The position numbers were made by a program, and so were the translations under genes. The notes beneath the pieces were generated by a model, which did not search any database, had not been told where the DNA came from, and saw only the letters and a program-made list of their open reading frames with translations. Of a DNA stretch of 64,000 nt, positions 23,808 to 35,920 are shown in pieces (within the stretch, counting starts at the first letter, position 1; each line of letters begins with the position of its first letter). The stretch comes from Henckelia pumila (lineage: Eukaryota; Streptophyta; Magnoliopsida; Lamiales; Gesneriaceae), in contig NC_133123.1 in NCBI RefSeq assembly GCF_033568475.1, forward strand, positions 139,578,062 to 139,642,061, given 5' to 3'.

Positions 23808-26449
23808 TGTAACACCCGGAAATTTCAACACGTGAATTCGCATGCATAATTAGGGAAATTAATTATTTAAAAATTTATATTTGGGTTAAATGACATTTAT
23901 GTGAATTATATGCATGATTTAAATTTATTTTAGCACTTAACCCGCAATTATGGTATTTTTTTAGATTTTTAAGGAATTATTGGTTTTGATCGCGTAGACG
24001 GGACCGTGGACGGACGAGATACCAAAATATTTAGCCAAAATTATTTTATGAGTTTTGCGAGCCTTAAAATATTATTTTAAGATATTTTGTCAAGAAAATT
24101 TTAGTATTTAATTATATGTTAATTTAAGAATTGATTTTTTGGCCAAAATAATTCATTTTAATGACTTTTATTAATATTTAAAAATTCCTTAAGTCTAAAT
24201 TTCGGGATTTGAGTTTTGTATCAGATTTCTTTTATTATTAGGAGTTTTAAATAAAGTTTTTTTAGTATATTATCTAAATACTATTTATTTTAATTATTAA
24301 CCTATTATTTTTTTAAAACTAAAAACCTAAACCTACCCTACACCCCAACCCCATCAGCCGACATCTTCCTTCTCCCACCCCATTCTCACGATTCCAGTAG
24401 ATTTCAACAGCCTCCATAACCAAAACTTGGAGGTTTTTGGTTTGGTTTAAAGATCCGTTCGTCCCGGACATCGTACACGCATCAAGCATCTTATTTCAAT
24501 CGAAAACTCGGTGAAAGGCATGTCTATTCCTTCGTTTGAACACCATATACGCTACTATTCACGCATGATGATTTATTTCAGATTTCTAGCATGAACTTTT
24601 CGAATTTAGGCAGTGTATGAATATTTTGATGCATATGTTGATATTTCTTGCCATGACTCACGCCTTTTTCTGACATGGATCGGTCCAGTGCTGTTGAGGG
24701 TTGGGTCAAGGGTCTGTTAGTGTCCTTAAGGTCGAACCATGGCAGGGCTAGGGTCTGAGTTGGGCTAGGCCGAACAAGTTGAAGGCTGGTAGTGCAGATT
24801 CGGCCGACTCTAAGGCAGCAGGGAAGGGGCTCGGTTCCTCCTTTCATGGACTGCATGGTGTCGGGTTTTGGGTCTGGTTCAGATCGCCCAGACGTGGGCT
24901 ACGTCTGGGCGGTGGTGCTCCGGCCAGGGGTGGGCGGAGCAGGGCAGCAGCAGCCATGGATTAGCTGCTGCTCGCCCAGCCGAGGAAGGAGGGGAGGGGC
25001 TACGGGTTGGGAGTTGGGTTTGGGTTCTGGGTGGTTTCGGGTCGGGTCAGGGTAGTGGGTCGGGTCAGTAGGGTCTAGGGTCGGGTCAGGTGAGTCCGGG
25101 TCCGGGTTAGGTGGGCCGGGCTCGAGTATTTTAATTTTAAAATGTTTAATGTTTTAATTGGTTTTTGGGCCATTTAATTAGAAATAAAATTATTTGGGCT
25201 TTCAAATAATTTTATTTGGGCTTTTTAAATTATTTTTAAGTTAACCCAATAATTTTATGGGCCCGTGGGCCCATCGGAATTTTTGGGCTAGTCAGCGATT
25301 TTATTGGGTCAGTCTAGGAATTTTATGAATTAATTAGTTATTGGGCCTAAATATTTTTATTTAAGCCCAATAACATGTAAGTATTTTATTTTAGTAAAAA
25401 TTATAATTTTTAAAATTATTTATTAATTATGGGCTTTAAGTTAAGATTAATGGGCTTAGAGTGAGTGATCAGCAGTCTGGACCAACCCATGAAAATAAAC
25501 TAAGTTCGGAATATGTATTTAATTATTTTTATGCATGAAGTCTATTTTAAGTAAAAGTATATTTATTATTAAAATTAATTAAATATATATTACGGACATA
25601 TTTTAAGTGCATGCATACATGAAATATTTTATGATGTGTTTATGATTAAGAATTGAGCATGAAAAATATTTTTATGGAAATTGAAGTGATGTGACAGCAT
25701 AGAAGTGGTTTTACCACTGACACAGAGGTAGTTCTACTACCGGCATAGAAGTGGTTTTACCACTGGCACAGAGGTAGTTTACTACCAGCATAGAGGTGGA
25801 TTTATCCACCGCCACGTACGATGGTTCTTTAGACTGATCAGTCGGCACAGTTATTAGTAACATTCATGGATATGACCATACTCAGTTTTTTATGTTTATG
25901 ACATGCTCAATTATGTTATGTATGTTGAAGATTGTTATGTTATGTTTATGATTTATGATTCAGCATTTATGTTATGAAAAATGTTTACATGCATGCTCAT
26001 GTACATGTATATGTATTAGTATCTACGTGATGCATTATTTTAACCCTTGTTATAAAGGATTAGACATGTTGAGCCCCTAGGCTCACTACGCTTATATGGT
26101 GCAGGTGAGCATGATGACATTTATGTAGCTCCTACCGGTGGTGAGGACGTATGAGCTCACGGAGCAGTGGACCCCGTGACCGTCGCAGTTATTTAGTCCA
26201 TTATGATGGAATTTTGAAACATGTTTTATTTTATTATTATTCCGCATATGAGATTTTTCAGCAGCATTGTTTATCATTTTAAATTGATGCATGAAACATT
26301 TTTAAGGATTTATTTATTTATTTAATATTTTTCAGGTTATTTAAGAAATATATGTTATTTTTATATACATATATGTATGGGCGTATATGTATAGTATTAT
26401 TTAAAAAAAAAAAAAGTTTTTCCGCATTTTACTAGTAGTAGGCGTTTCA
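23808..26449 (+). repeat. 3' LTR of the nested element
   Basis: 2642 bp, nearly identical to 19717-22364, with the same five-hairpin row at 25704-25810. Long open frames seen inside both LTR copies (for example on the minus strand near 24578-24856) occur in both because the LTRs are copies of one another; they do not resemble known proteins. Confidence 0.95.
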
Positions 26450-26454
26450 CCATC

Positions 26455-27565
26455 TTTGTGCAACAAGCTATGACAGTCAAGACAGAGGAGCAAGAAGTCA
26501 AGGTAGAGCACACACCAGAACAAGTAATTCTCTCTCCACGCAAAGGCAAGAAAGTTAAGGAAAATGACTTAAATTCTAATGTTGATATTTCTAGTCTTCC
26601 TTTTCCCCAAAGGGCTAGGCAATTAAATTTTGATCATCAATTTAAAAAATTTCTTGAAATTTTCAAGAAACTCCATGTTAACATCCCTTTTGCAGATGCC
26701 CTAGCTCAAATATCGAGTTATGCTAAGTTCTTGAAAGAAATTCTATCAAATAAGAGAAAGCTAACCAATTTGGATACCGTGATTTTGAATGAGGAATGTT
26801 CGGCGGTACTTCTAAACAAGCTCCCACCAAAACGTCAAGATCTAGGGAGTTTTTCTATACCTTGTGTTATCGGTAGTATTTCGTTTGATAAGGCTTTATG
26901 TGATCTAGGTGCTAGTATCAACTTAATGCCATATTCACTTGCAAAAAAATTGGGTATAGGAGTGATGGAACCTACCGCTATGTTCCTCAAGCTTGCTGAT
27001 AGATCAATTAAATATCCTAAGGGAATAGTGGAGAATGTGTTGCTTAAAGTTGATGAATTTATCTTTCCTGTGGACTTTGTGGTACTTGATATGGATGATG
27101 ATCGTGAAACTCCTTTGATATTAGGACGTCCATTCTTGGCCACCAGTAGAGCATTAATTGATGTTCAGAAGGGGGAATTAATACTTAGGTTGAATGAGAA
27201 GAAAGTTGTGTTTAATATGTTTAAAAATGAATCCTCTTATCCTAAAGTCAATGATTATTGTCTGAATATTGATGCTCGTAGTACATGTGTAGGTAGCAAT
27301 GTTGAGGTATGAAATGAAGTGAAATTGTCCTCTTTGAAGACGAAAGAATTAACTGCAATCTCGCAAAATCCAAAATTTTCTATCGAAGAGCCTCCTGTAC
27401 TTGAATCTAAATATTTGCCCTCTTATTTGAAATATCTAACGTTGGAAGATTCAAGTATACCTGTAATTGTGTCATCTTCTTTTACAAGTAGGGAAGAATC
27501 AAAGCTTGCTAGGCTCTTACGGGATTATATTTGCTCAAGGGGTGGAGCATCGATGATATAAAAGG
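26455..27565 (+). pseudogene. Gag end and protease region of the outer element (fossil)
   Basis: After the nested element the outer coding region resumes with a Lys-rich stretch, then FPQRARQLNF and NIPFADALAQI (a conserved Athila/Tat segment before the protease), then the retropepsin-like domain: CDLGASINLMP for the active-site loop and PLILGRPFLATSRALIDV for the conserved C-terminal strand. A retropepsin cleaves the polyprotein. The part that follows only hints at the start of a polymerase region; no reverse transcriptase motif is present. Broken. Confidence 0.8.
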
Positions 27566-28823
27566 ACTTGGACCCATAGTGATGGTGGATGACAGCATAG
27601 GCAGAAATCGTGGTGATAAAGGATATATATCCACGACATCAAATGATCCACCTTGAAATTGAAAGGGAAGCACAGTCGGGCTATAGACTATAAATTTAGC
27701 GCTTGCTGGGAGGCAACCCAGTTTATTTTCCTTTTGTTCTTTTATTTTGTTTTGTTTCGTTTTTATTGTTTAATTTATTTTAGTTCTTTTTTAGTTAATC
27801 TCAGCGAATTTTTGTGGGTGCAGATTTTTACTGAATCGGAGTAAATCGATGATTGAGGAGGAGAGAGCGCGCGTATTGTTGGGCGTCTTATCATTCAGGC
27901 TGTCGCCTGCCCCTTGTGTTACATGGACGTCGACATTTTTCAGGGAAGTGCTTTTGCTATTACTATTTTTTGCTTTATTTTTTTTTTATTAGCTTAATAC
28001 TGAGGACAGTGTCGCATTCTAAGTGTGGGGGTAGGTCATTCATTACACTCTGTTTCACGGCACTTAGCAAAAAATTTGAAAATAAAAAAAATGTGCACTT
28101 GTGGTTTACATGACATACCAATTAGTTTGCTAGATTTTTGACCGCCTGAGAAATTGTTTTGTGCCTAGAACTGAATGAGATTAGCTGTAGTTGCAAGGAG
28201 AGACTTTGATATGAACTAGTTTTGCATTGAATTTATGAGACATCCTTCATGCACATTTGTCAGACTTATGCAAATTAATTGTTAATTGGGGAGGGGTGAA
28301 CTCGTGAAAAAAAGAAAAAAAAGAAAAAAAAAAGAGATAACAACTTCATCTGAGCCATAGATAAGTGATTGAAATCCTAATCACCAAAGTCAAGGCTAAG
28401 TATGCAGATAAAATGGGGTTGAAGCTTCATCCGGGCTATAGACGAGGGGATTAAAATCCTAATCCTATCAAAGTTGTAGCTAAGTTTGCGGATAAAATAT
28501 GGGGCGTTGAAAAAAAAAAATTTGATTGGTGAATAAACATGAGAGATCCTTAAATCGAAAAACTTTTGAGGAGTATAAGTTCTGACACTCACACTACACA
28601 CGTCTCATTCTGTTGATCTTTCCTGGGTAGTGTTCGAGTTTTGAATTGTGACGAAAGCGAGGCTTGTGATTTTTGAAGTATGAGCTTTTGATTGGGTGTG
28701 ACGAGATTTGGTAGATTGAAAGGTTTTGATTCTGCCACTTTGTGTTGTAAATCATTTTTATTTCTCATCTCTAATTTTCTTCTAATTTGTTCGAGGACGA
28801 ACAAAAGCTAAGTGTGGGGGATT
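27566..28823 (+). other. 3' untranslated part of the outer element, with conserved block and purine tracts
   Basis: Non-coding in my reading. At 27675-27722 is a block ('gtcgggctatagactataaa', then 'gcgcttgctgggaggcaacc') that also occurs in the LTR element at 36.2-42.9 kb. AGTGTGGGGG occurs near 28020 and again directly before the 3' LTR at 28811-28823, where it serves as the likely polypurine tract. Confidence 0.6.
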
Positions 28824-30373
28824 TGATAAGCACAAATTATATCTTTTATTTGACGCTTTATTTTGTCGTATTCGTGCTTATCTGGAATTTTTTATTCCGA
28901 CTTTTGCGCCTAGATCGTCATACTTTTATATGTTTGTAGGTTTGACTAAAAGTTGAGAAGGCTTAAATATTGAAGAAAAAGTCAAACAATGCGATGCCAC
29001 GTCGGAACTTAACCGAAAAACACGGAAAAATCCTAAGAAGCCAAGAAGAGAGAGAAAAGGAAAATACACGGACCCCGTGCATGCTCTGGAAGGGGGTCTG
29101 TGCATATTGTGTAAAAAGAAGGATTCGGCCCAGTTTAATATCCGGACCCCGTGCCATTTTTTGATCAACCTCCGTGCCTATGTATTGTGAAAAATTCGAG
29201 ACAGAGGACTTCCGGAGGGGTATCCGGACCCTTATCCGGGGTCCGTGTAGTTACTGTTCACAAGAAAATTTAATATCCGGAGGTGTATCCGGACCCTTAT
29301 CCGGGGTCCGTGTGGTTCGCATATTTGGAAAAAATATATATTTCCAGAATTTGAAAATTTCGGAATTCTATTATTTGGAGGCAATATTAGACATTATTTG
29401 GGACAAAAAATAGGGCTTTTGAAGAGACATAAAAAAGGGAATAAATCCGAATTGAAAGGGACTTTTGATGGGGAGACTTTTGCCAGATTTCATAACTGAC
29501 GGCTGAGAGCAGAATTGAAGAACACAAGCGAGATTCGGCACCATCGCTGAAATTTTATTTATTCTTCTTTCTGATTTATTTTGTCATGAATTCAAACATG
29601 AAACCTTTGTTTGATTTTATTATTATGGAGTATTCGTCTTTTGACCGGGGCCACGATAGGGCCAGACTATTGATTTTTGTTCATGGAACAGATTGATTGA
29701 ATTTTGATTTATGAAATATTTATTGATTAATATTTGTGCTTATTTCTTGCTTTTAATCTGACCAATTAATCGCATGTCTGTTGTTAACTTCTGGATTTGA
29801 AAAAGAAAAGATTGAAATTAGCTTCAAAAATATTGATCAACACATGGTTAAACCGACTAGAAATAGTATTCGGTTTCAGTGTGCGATTTTAGGAGAAAGC
29901 TGAAATTCCATAACTCGTGAATGCATTTTTGTTTAATTAAATTCAATTAGAAATAATTGGACTGTTAAATGAAAATAGGATTATTAATTCTAGAAATAGA
30001 TTGATAATTATTCTAGGGAATTTTGTCGTGAATATGAATGAGTTTTGTTTGATTAAATCCAATACGTGGCAATTATCGATGTCTGGTACCGTTGTGTGTT
30101 CCTGGTAATTTTTCTAAAATTTGAATCAGTCTTAAAGCTTTCCTGCTCATTTAATTTAATTTAAACTTCTGCTTTAGAATAATTTATTTTATTTTAATTA
30201 GTAGTTAATTTATAAAAAATCTCTCATTTTAATTAGACTAGATTAATTTAAATAGTCTATATCTTAGTATTTAAACATTAGTCTCTGTGAAATCGACTTG
30301 GACTCCGTCCAACTATATTATAACTTGACCTAATTCACTTGCTAGAATTTTTCCCAACCGAAATCGTCGGTCA
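28824..30373 (+). repeat. 3' LTR of the outer element
   Basis: 1550 bp, TGATAAGCACAA to TCGTCGGTCA, about 97.7% identical by hand to 16576-18125; followed by the ATTAT duplication. Confidence 0.93.
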
Positions 30374-30572
30374 ATTATCTCACGGAAGTAATATTTGAGT
30401 TAAATAAAACATATAAATATACTAGAATAAAACACAAATTAAACCAATCAAGTACAAGTTCTATGAAGAACTTTTAATATACAAGTTTAGACTTTTTATG
30501 GCACATCTCTCAAGCAAAGCTTATAATTTTTAAATAATAAACATCAAAGTGTGCATATGAAATTCATATAAT

Positions 30573-30824
30573 TGTCAATAGGTCTTGACCTAGTGGTTAA
30601 GACTTAAAACTGAGGCTCTGAGGCCACGAGGTCTCAGGTTCGATTCTCGCTGACTGCGGGTAGATTTTCTAATTTATTTAGATAGATTTAAGTATTTTTC
30701 TTGCTCGAGAAAAGCACGTCTCGAGTCCATGCTCAAGTCTCGTCGATTGTGCGGGCAAATTTTACTCTTTAATGTTGTAATATGATGTAATTTCGAGATT
30801 CGATGTAATTTCTACTAAAAAAAA
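30573..30824 (+). mobile_element. tRNA-derived SINE
   Basis: The 5' part has an RNA polymerase III A-box-like TAGTGGTTAAGA (about 30591) and, about 48 bases later, a B-box GGTTCGATTCTC (about 30636), in the spacing of a tRNA-related SINE head. The tail region repeats GATGTAATTTC-like phrases and ends in an A run. A 9-bp direct repeat TCATATAAT flanks it at 30564-30572 and 30825-30833, as for target-primed insertion. Length about 250 bp. It sits just outside the outer LTR element. Confidence 0.8.
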
Positions 30825-31000
30825 TCATATAATGAGAAGAAATGACAAAAATACAAGGATGAGACTCATCTGAGTGAAGATCAACTTTCATATTATTAAC
30901 AAAAAAATGGAATGCATATAAAAATTAATTTATATATATAGATTTCTTGAATTTTAAATATTTCAGTTTGATTCAAACTGTCGTGATTATTAATAATTGG

Positions 31001-31176
31001 GTAATGCTATGTGTACACAAAGTCTTACACGTTACGTTATACATGATACTTAAAATTACATGATTATCCTACATGTATTTTTGAAAGATTTTTTCCAAAT
31101 AAAGTGCAAGGATAATCTATAGTTTTAAGTACCATGTGTAACCCAACGTGTAAACTCTGTGTACAAGTAGCATTAT
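31001..31176. mobile_element. Small inverted-repeat (MITE-like) element, ~176 bp
   Basis: The left end GTAATGCTATGTGTACACAA and the right end, read in reverse complement, ATAATGCTACTTGTACACAG pair, and the arms continue through GTCTTACACGTT/GTTTACACGTT. Non-coding. The TAATGCTA terminus resembles that of the element at 4041-4245. It lies about 390 bases upstream of the prolyl oligopeptidase start codon. Confidence 0.6.
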
Positions 31177-31561
31177 CTTAACTAAAATAAAATTTTATTT
31201 AAAGAAAAAAAAAGGCAAGGGCAATCGAGTCTTTTCAGAGTTGACCACATAAGATACCTCGAAAAAGGGGTAATCTGAAAAGATACGAAAAAGGAGCATT
31301 TAAGGTCCCCTTTTAGCAAACCATGGCGACACAATCCCCACAAATGGCAACATTTACTCACCATTCAAACTGATTCAACTACCTTTGTAGATGCTAAATT
31401 AGTCAAAATATGTTCACATGCACTCGCCATGCACCCAACATTTTCTGCATTTCACTGATATTTATACGCTACCGAGGCTTCGTGATGCATATCTACAAAC
31501 ATTTGGACATTTTATAACTCGATCGAACAAGATTCTCTTTTGCCGATAACTTTGTCTTGCA

Positions 31562-34500
31562 ATGGGATCGCTCTCCACCTTTGATGAGCCTCTGTTTTAC
31601 CCAACTTCTCGTCGAGATGAGTCCATGGTTGATAATTATCACGGTGTTTCGAGTTTGATTATGGTCCATGATCCTTATCGATGGTACGTAGTAACTTCAC
31701 GTAGTTTCGAGTTTGATTATGAGTGCGTTTAGATTAAGAAGCTAGAGCATATGAAAAATGCTTTTATATATAGTTTTATATGAGTTTGAATGGGTCATGT
31801 TGTATCTACTGCTTTGGAACATTGTTGAATCCGATTGTCGTGCAAATGTTTGGAGTGTTTTCCCTGTTCTTTTAACGAGTATTTTCTTGATGAATTGTGA
31901 TTGGCATGATTAGGCTTGAGGATCCTGATTCAGAGGAGACAAAAGAGTTCGTGGAAAACCAGATGATTTTGGCAGACTCTGTGCTTAAAACATGCGAAAC
32001 AAGGGAGAAGCTTCACGAAAATCTTACGAAGCTATATGATTTCCCCAAGTATGATGCTCCATTTCGAGCAGGCGACAAGTACTTTTACCTCCACAACACG
32101 GGGCTTCAGCCGCAATGCGTTCTTTATGTTCAGGTTCTTGATAAAAAAATATATATATAAAAAATAAATTGAACTTTCCAACGTTTTTTGAAGTTTTGAT
32201 TGTTGGTTGAATTGGTTTGCATTTTTCTCTGGTGTTGTTCTAGGATAGTTTGGATGGGAATTCTGAGATTTTACTTGATCCAAACACATTAAGTGAAGAT
32301 GGAACTGTGGCACTAAATATGTATGCAGCTAGTGAGGATGCTAAGTACTTAGCTTACAGCACTAGTTCAAGTGGAAGCGATTGGGCCACCATTAAAGTTA
32401 TGCGGATTGAGGATAGAAATACCGAACCTGATATTATTTCTTGGGTAAAGTTTGCAATTTTAATGTACATGTATGTTATGGACTTTAGGGAAAGCTGTGA
32501 TTGAATACGTTTTGATCTACGGCATTGGATCGGGTTTTTTCTTATTGAAACGAGCATGATGCGATATTTGTGTTAACAGGTTAAGTTTTCAACTATATCT
32601 TGGACACATGATAACAAGGGTTTTTTCTACAGCCGATATCCAGCTCCTGAGTAAGTGATAATTCCATCAGCAAATTTTATCTGACTTTTCTTGGATTATT
32701 TGTGGTGTTTGCAAAAGAAACTTAGCTTCTGAAGAATGGAAAAAAAAATCATATAATTACAAGGACTATAAATTGGCTTTGTTGAGATGGAGAATGTATG
32801 GAATTTCATGAGTCATGGATTTTTAAATGGTTATGATATGATCTATTGCATTGAAGATTCATCGGCCGGCCCTTTTTATGGTGTGTTAACTGTCAATTGT
32901 TTGCGTTGAAGTGATGGAGACAAGTTGGATGCTGGAACTGAGACCAATGTCAATCTACATCATGAGTTGTATTATCATCTTTTGGGAACAAGTCAGTCTG
33001 AAGATATCTTATGTTGGAATGATCCCGAGAATCCGAAACATACTCGATCGGCCTCAGTGACAGAAGATGGGAAGGTAACAAAATTTCACTGCATTATACA
33101 TTATTCATGGTCGGTTGCAAACTGGTTATACCACTGTAATTTAGTAGTGCAGTAGTGTTATTTGTGTGCATCATTAAGTGGTTCGTGGACAGTCGTAGAA
33201 ATATGGCTTCAAAAATTTAGTAACCTTTTCATTTAAAAAAAGAAAGCCAAATTGAGACTTCCCACAAGTGACAGCATACATCAATTTTGTCAATGCACAT
33301 GTTTTAAAGTTTCAGCAAAATAAGTTTTGCCTCATGCACAAATTCTAAATAATGGAATTTTTGTCTAAAAATTAGTTAAATGGCAGTCCAGTGTTAGAGA
33401 AACCTCTAGACAGGTTATGATTCTGCGGTAAACCTGTTGTTAGTCTTTCTAAAGTTAAGTGTTGCTATGGTACATTCGTAGTGTTTTTTCGAGTATTGTT
33501 ATTTTTCTTGTATTTTAATTAACTACTTTTTTATTTTATTTTGCAGTATATCCTGTTATATACTCAAGAAAATTGTGATCCTGTCAACAAGATTTATTAC
33601 TGTGACATAACGATGCTCCCAAATGGTCTTGAAGGCTGCAAAGGGAAAAAGGAGCTGCTTCCTTTTGTAAAGCTTGTAAATAATTTCGATGCCTCTTATC
33701 AATACGTAGCAAATGACGATTCAATTTTTACATTTCTTACTAATAAGGATGCTCCTAGAAACAAGCTAGTCAGAGTTGATCTGAAAGAGTCCACTTCTTG
33801 GGTGGAAATACTTGGAGAGAATGAAAAAGATGTGCTTGAATCTGCTGTAGCTGTGAATGGAAATCAAATAATAGCGAACTATCTGAGTGATGTGAAAAAT
33901 GTTTTGCACTTGAGGGATTTGCATATAGGCGCTCTTTTATGCCATTTACCGCTTGATATTGGATCAGTATCTCAGATTTCTTGTCGGCGTAAAGACTCCA
34001 TTGTCTTTATTGGATTTACAAGCTTTCTTATCCCGAACATCATATATATGTGCAACCAAAAACTAGAGGTCCCACAACTGAAAATCTTTCGAGAAATTGT
34101 TGTTCCCGGCTTTAACAAGAAAGAGTTTGAAGTCCATCAGGTAAATAAGATATCAGCCAGTTGGGATTAAATCCAGAGACATGTTGTGGTGGCTTCACAT
34201 AAGCGTTGTCTAAGTTCTCGGATTTTAGGCTTAATTTATTTGGTAATTTATTATCTTTCTTCAGCTCACTGGATGTTCTTTTGTCAGGTTTTTGTGCCTA
34301 GCAAAGACGGTACTAGGATTCCAATGTTCATAGTGGCTAGAAAGGGTATTTGCCTGGACGGATCTCATCCATGTTTGCTGTATGGATATGGTGGATTTAA
34401 TGTCAGCATTACACCATATTTTACCGTTGGTCGTATTCTGATTGCAAAGCATTTAGATGTCTTTTGCATCGCAAACATTCGTGGAGGGGGAGAGTATGGA

Positions 34501-35920
34501 GAAGAATGGCATAAAGCTGGTGCCCTTGCAAAGAAGCAGAATTGCTTTGACGACTTCATATCAGCAGCTGAGTATCTTGTGTCAATCAGGTCTACTTCTC
34601 ATTGTGTATTGAAGGTGGAAGCAATGGCGGCCTTCTTATTGGGGCATGTATCAATCAGGTCTACTTCTCATTGTGTTTTTTTTATTTTTATTTTTCTCCA
34701 CTTCTACTTGTTTTTGTTTTATCTTTTACACATTTTAGTCTAATTTCTTCAATTCGAAATTCAAAATGCTGTGATTGCAGAGGCCTGATCTTTTTCAGTG
34801 TGCTCTTGCTCATGTTGGTGTTATGGACATGCTAAGATTTCACAAGTTCACCATCGGTGAGAACAAACTTGATAAAGAAGGCTGTTATTTAATAAACCTT
34901 AATTAGTTTTGAGATTTGTTTCTTCTACTCTTAAACCAGGCCATGCATGGACCTCAGACTTTGGCTGCTCAGATAATGAGGAAGATTTCAATTGGTTGAT
35001 CAAGTGAGCCATTTTACCTCCTTCAGAACCTTCTGCCCCAGTGTACAACTACCTAAAATTAGGCTAGTTGTATGAACTGTCACTTCGCAATGATCGTTAG
35101 TGTGAAGGTTTCCAGTGCAGTATTTCATGTTGGCATTGGATAATTTACAATTTGTATATATTTTGTAATCTCTGGTAAATTATAAATCTTGGCCTTCTAG
35201 TTCGCTTGAGAACTAAAAATGGCTTTCATGGAATAAATGTTGATGTCTTCATTCCCACTTAGAGAGAGCTAGACACAACTTTTGTTCTGCTACTTTTGTC
35301 TCACGTTTCACTGCCACCTCTCCACAAGATAGCAGAATCTTGCTTGGTCTGATGTTAATTTTGATCGTCCTTTTGCATTTTCCTTCAGGTATTCTCCCCT
35401 GCATAATGTTAGGAGACCATGGGATAAACCTTCTGATAAGGTTATTCAGTATCCATCAACCATGTTATTGACAGCTGACCACGATGATCGTGTTGTCCCA
35501 TTACATTCATTGAAATTATTAGCAGTGCGTCTTCTATCTTTGAGTTTTTAAGTTTCTTTATTTTGCCAGTTTTCCCTACTATGTCATTGTTTGTTCCGTT
35601 GGTGGGTCATTTCATTTCGTCAAATCTTCCTTCGTTCGTTTGTTTTACAGACCATGCAACATGTGCTATGCACAAGTAGAGAAAAAAGTCCTCAAACCAA
35701 CCCAATTGTGGGACGCATAGAACGTAAAGCTGGGCATGGAGCAGGGCGACCAACACAGAAAATGGTAACACATACATATGCTGCATTTTCATTCCTTGTG
35801 TCAGAATGGTGCTGGTGTTTTGATGACTGATTTTTAAGCCACTTCGTATCTCAGATCGATGAAGCTGCAGACAGGTATGCCTTTATGGCAAAGATGTTGG
35901 ATGCACCCTGGATTGACTAG
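31562..35920 (+). CDS. Prolyl oligopeptidase (S9A), 12 exons, frame shifted at the catalytic serine
   Basis: Cytosolic serine peptidase cutting short peptides after proline (EC 3.4.21.26): N-terminal beta-propeller, C-terminal alpha/beta-hydrolase. Exons by GT-AG borders and homology: 31562-31683, 31914-32133, 32244-32444, 32580-32650, 32912-33074, 33547-34140, 34288-34658, 34781-34856, 34940-35003, 35389-35524, 35651-35764, 35855-35920 (TAG). It opens [14 protein letters not shown]; the propeller shows [25 protein letters not shown] and [15 protein letters not shown]. The hydrolase part has [15 protein letters not shown], the nucleophile motif EGGSNGG, the Asp motif ADHDDRVVP and the His motif [10 protein letters not shown], so all three triad regions exist. 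In exon 7 the bases that should encode about ten residues before IEGGSNGG are replaced by a 26-base copy of the exon 7/intron 7 junction (34582-34607, source 34651-34676). This leaves the serine motif out of frame. Four extra residues (SSLI) sit in exon 1. Either a freshly damaged gene or an assembly fault. Confidence 0.9.

Larger units (their letters stand above)
19717..26449 (+). mobile_element. Nested young LTR retroelement carrying gag only (TR-GAG-like)
   Basis: Two long LTRs (2648 and 2642 bp, TGTAACAC ... GCGTTTCA) are flanked by the 5-bp duplication CCATC at 19712-19716 and 26450-26454. The interior is only about 1.44 kb and encodes a single uninterrupted gag with a zinc knuckle; no protease, reverse transcriptase or integrase region is present. 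A tRNA-iMet primer site and a purine tract are in place. By hand I count only about seven differences between the LTRs (about 0.25%), so insertion is very recent, of the order of one hundred thousand years at 1.3e-8 per site per year. It looks whole for a gag-only element of the class described as terminal-repeat retrotransposons with a gag domain (TR-GAG). It lies in the same orientation as its host element. Confidence 0.92.
16576..30373 (+). mobile_element. Outer LTR retroelement, Ty3/gypsy Athila/Tat type, non-autonomous, host of a nested element
   Basis: Two 1550-bp direct repeats (TGATAAGC ... GGTCA, so TG...CA ends) bound it, and a perfect 5-bp target-site duplication ATTAT lies at 16571-16575 and 30374-30378. 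A tRNA-Asp-type primer binding site follows the left LTR and a purine tract precedes the right LTR. The interior holds a gag region and an aspartic-protease region whose active-site signature is DLGA. I see no reverse transcriptase, RNase H or integrase region. By hand count the LTRs differ at about 36 of 1550 positions (about 2.3%); at 1.3e-8 substitutions per site per year this is just under one million years. The coding part is broken (a few breaks, plus the nested insertion). A younger element occupies 19717-26449. Confidence 0.92.

Noticed and set aside
30581-30660. Possible tRNA gene
   Set aside because: A- and B-box-like motifs are present, but the cloverleaf does not close and the sequence continues into a SINE body with an A-rich tail and target duplication.
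34579-34658. A short extra intron explaining the prolyl oligopeptidase frame change
   Set aside because: The only GT...AG pair available would make an intron of about 30 bases, too short for plants, and would not restore the missing residues.
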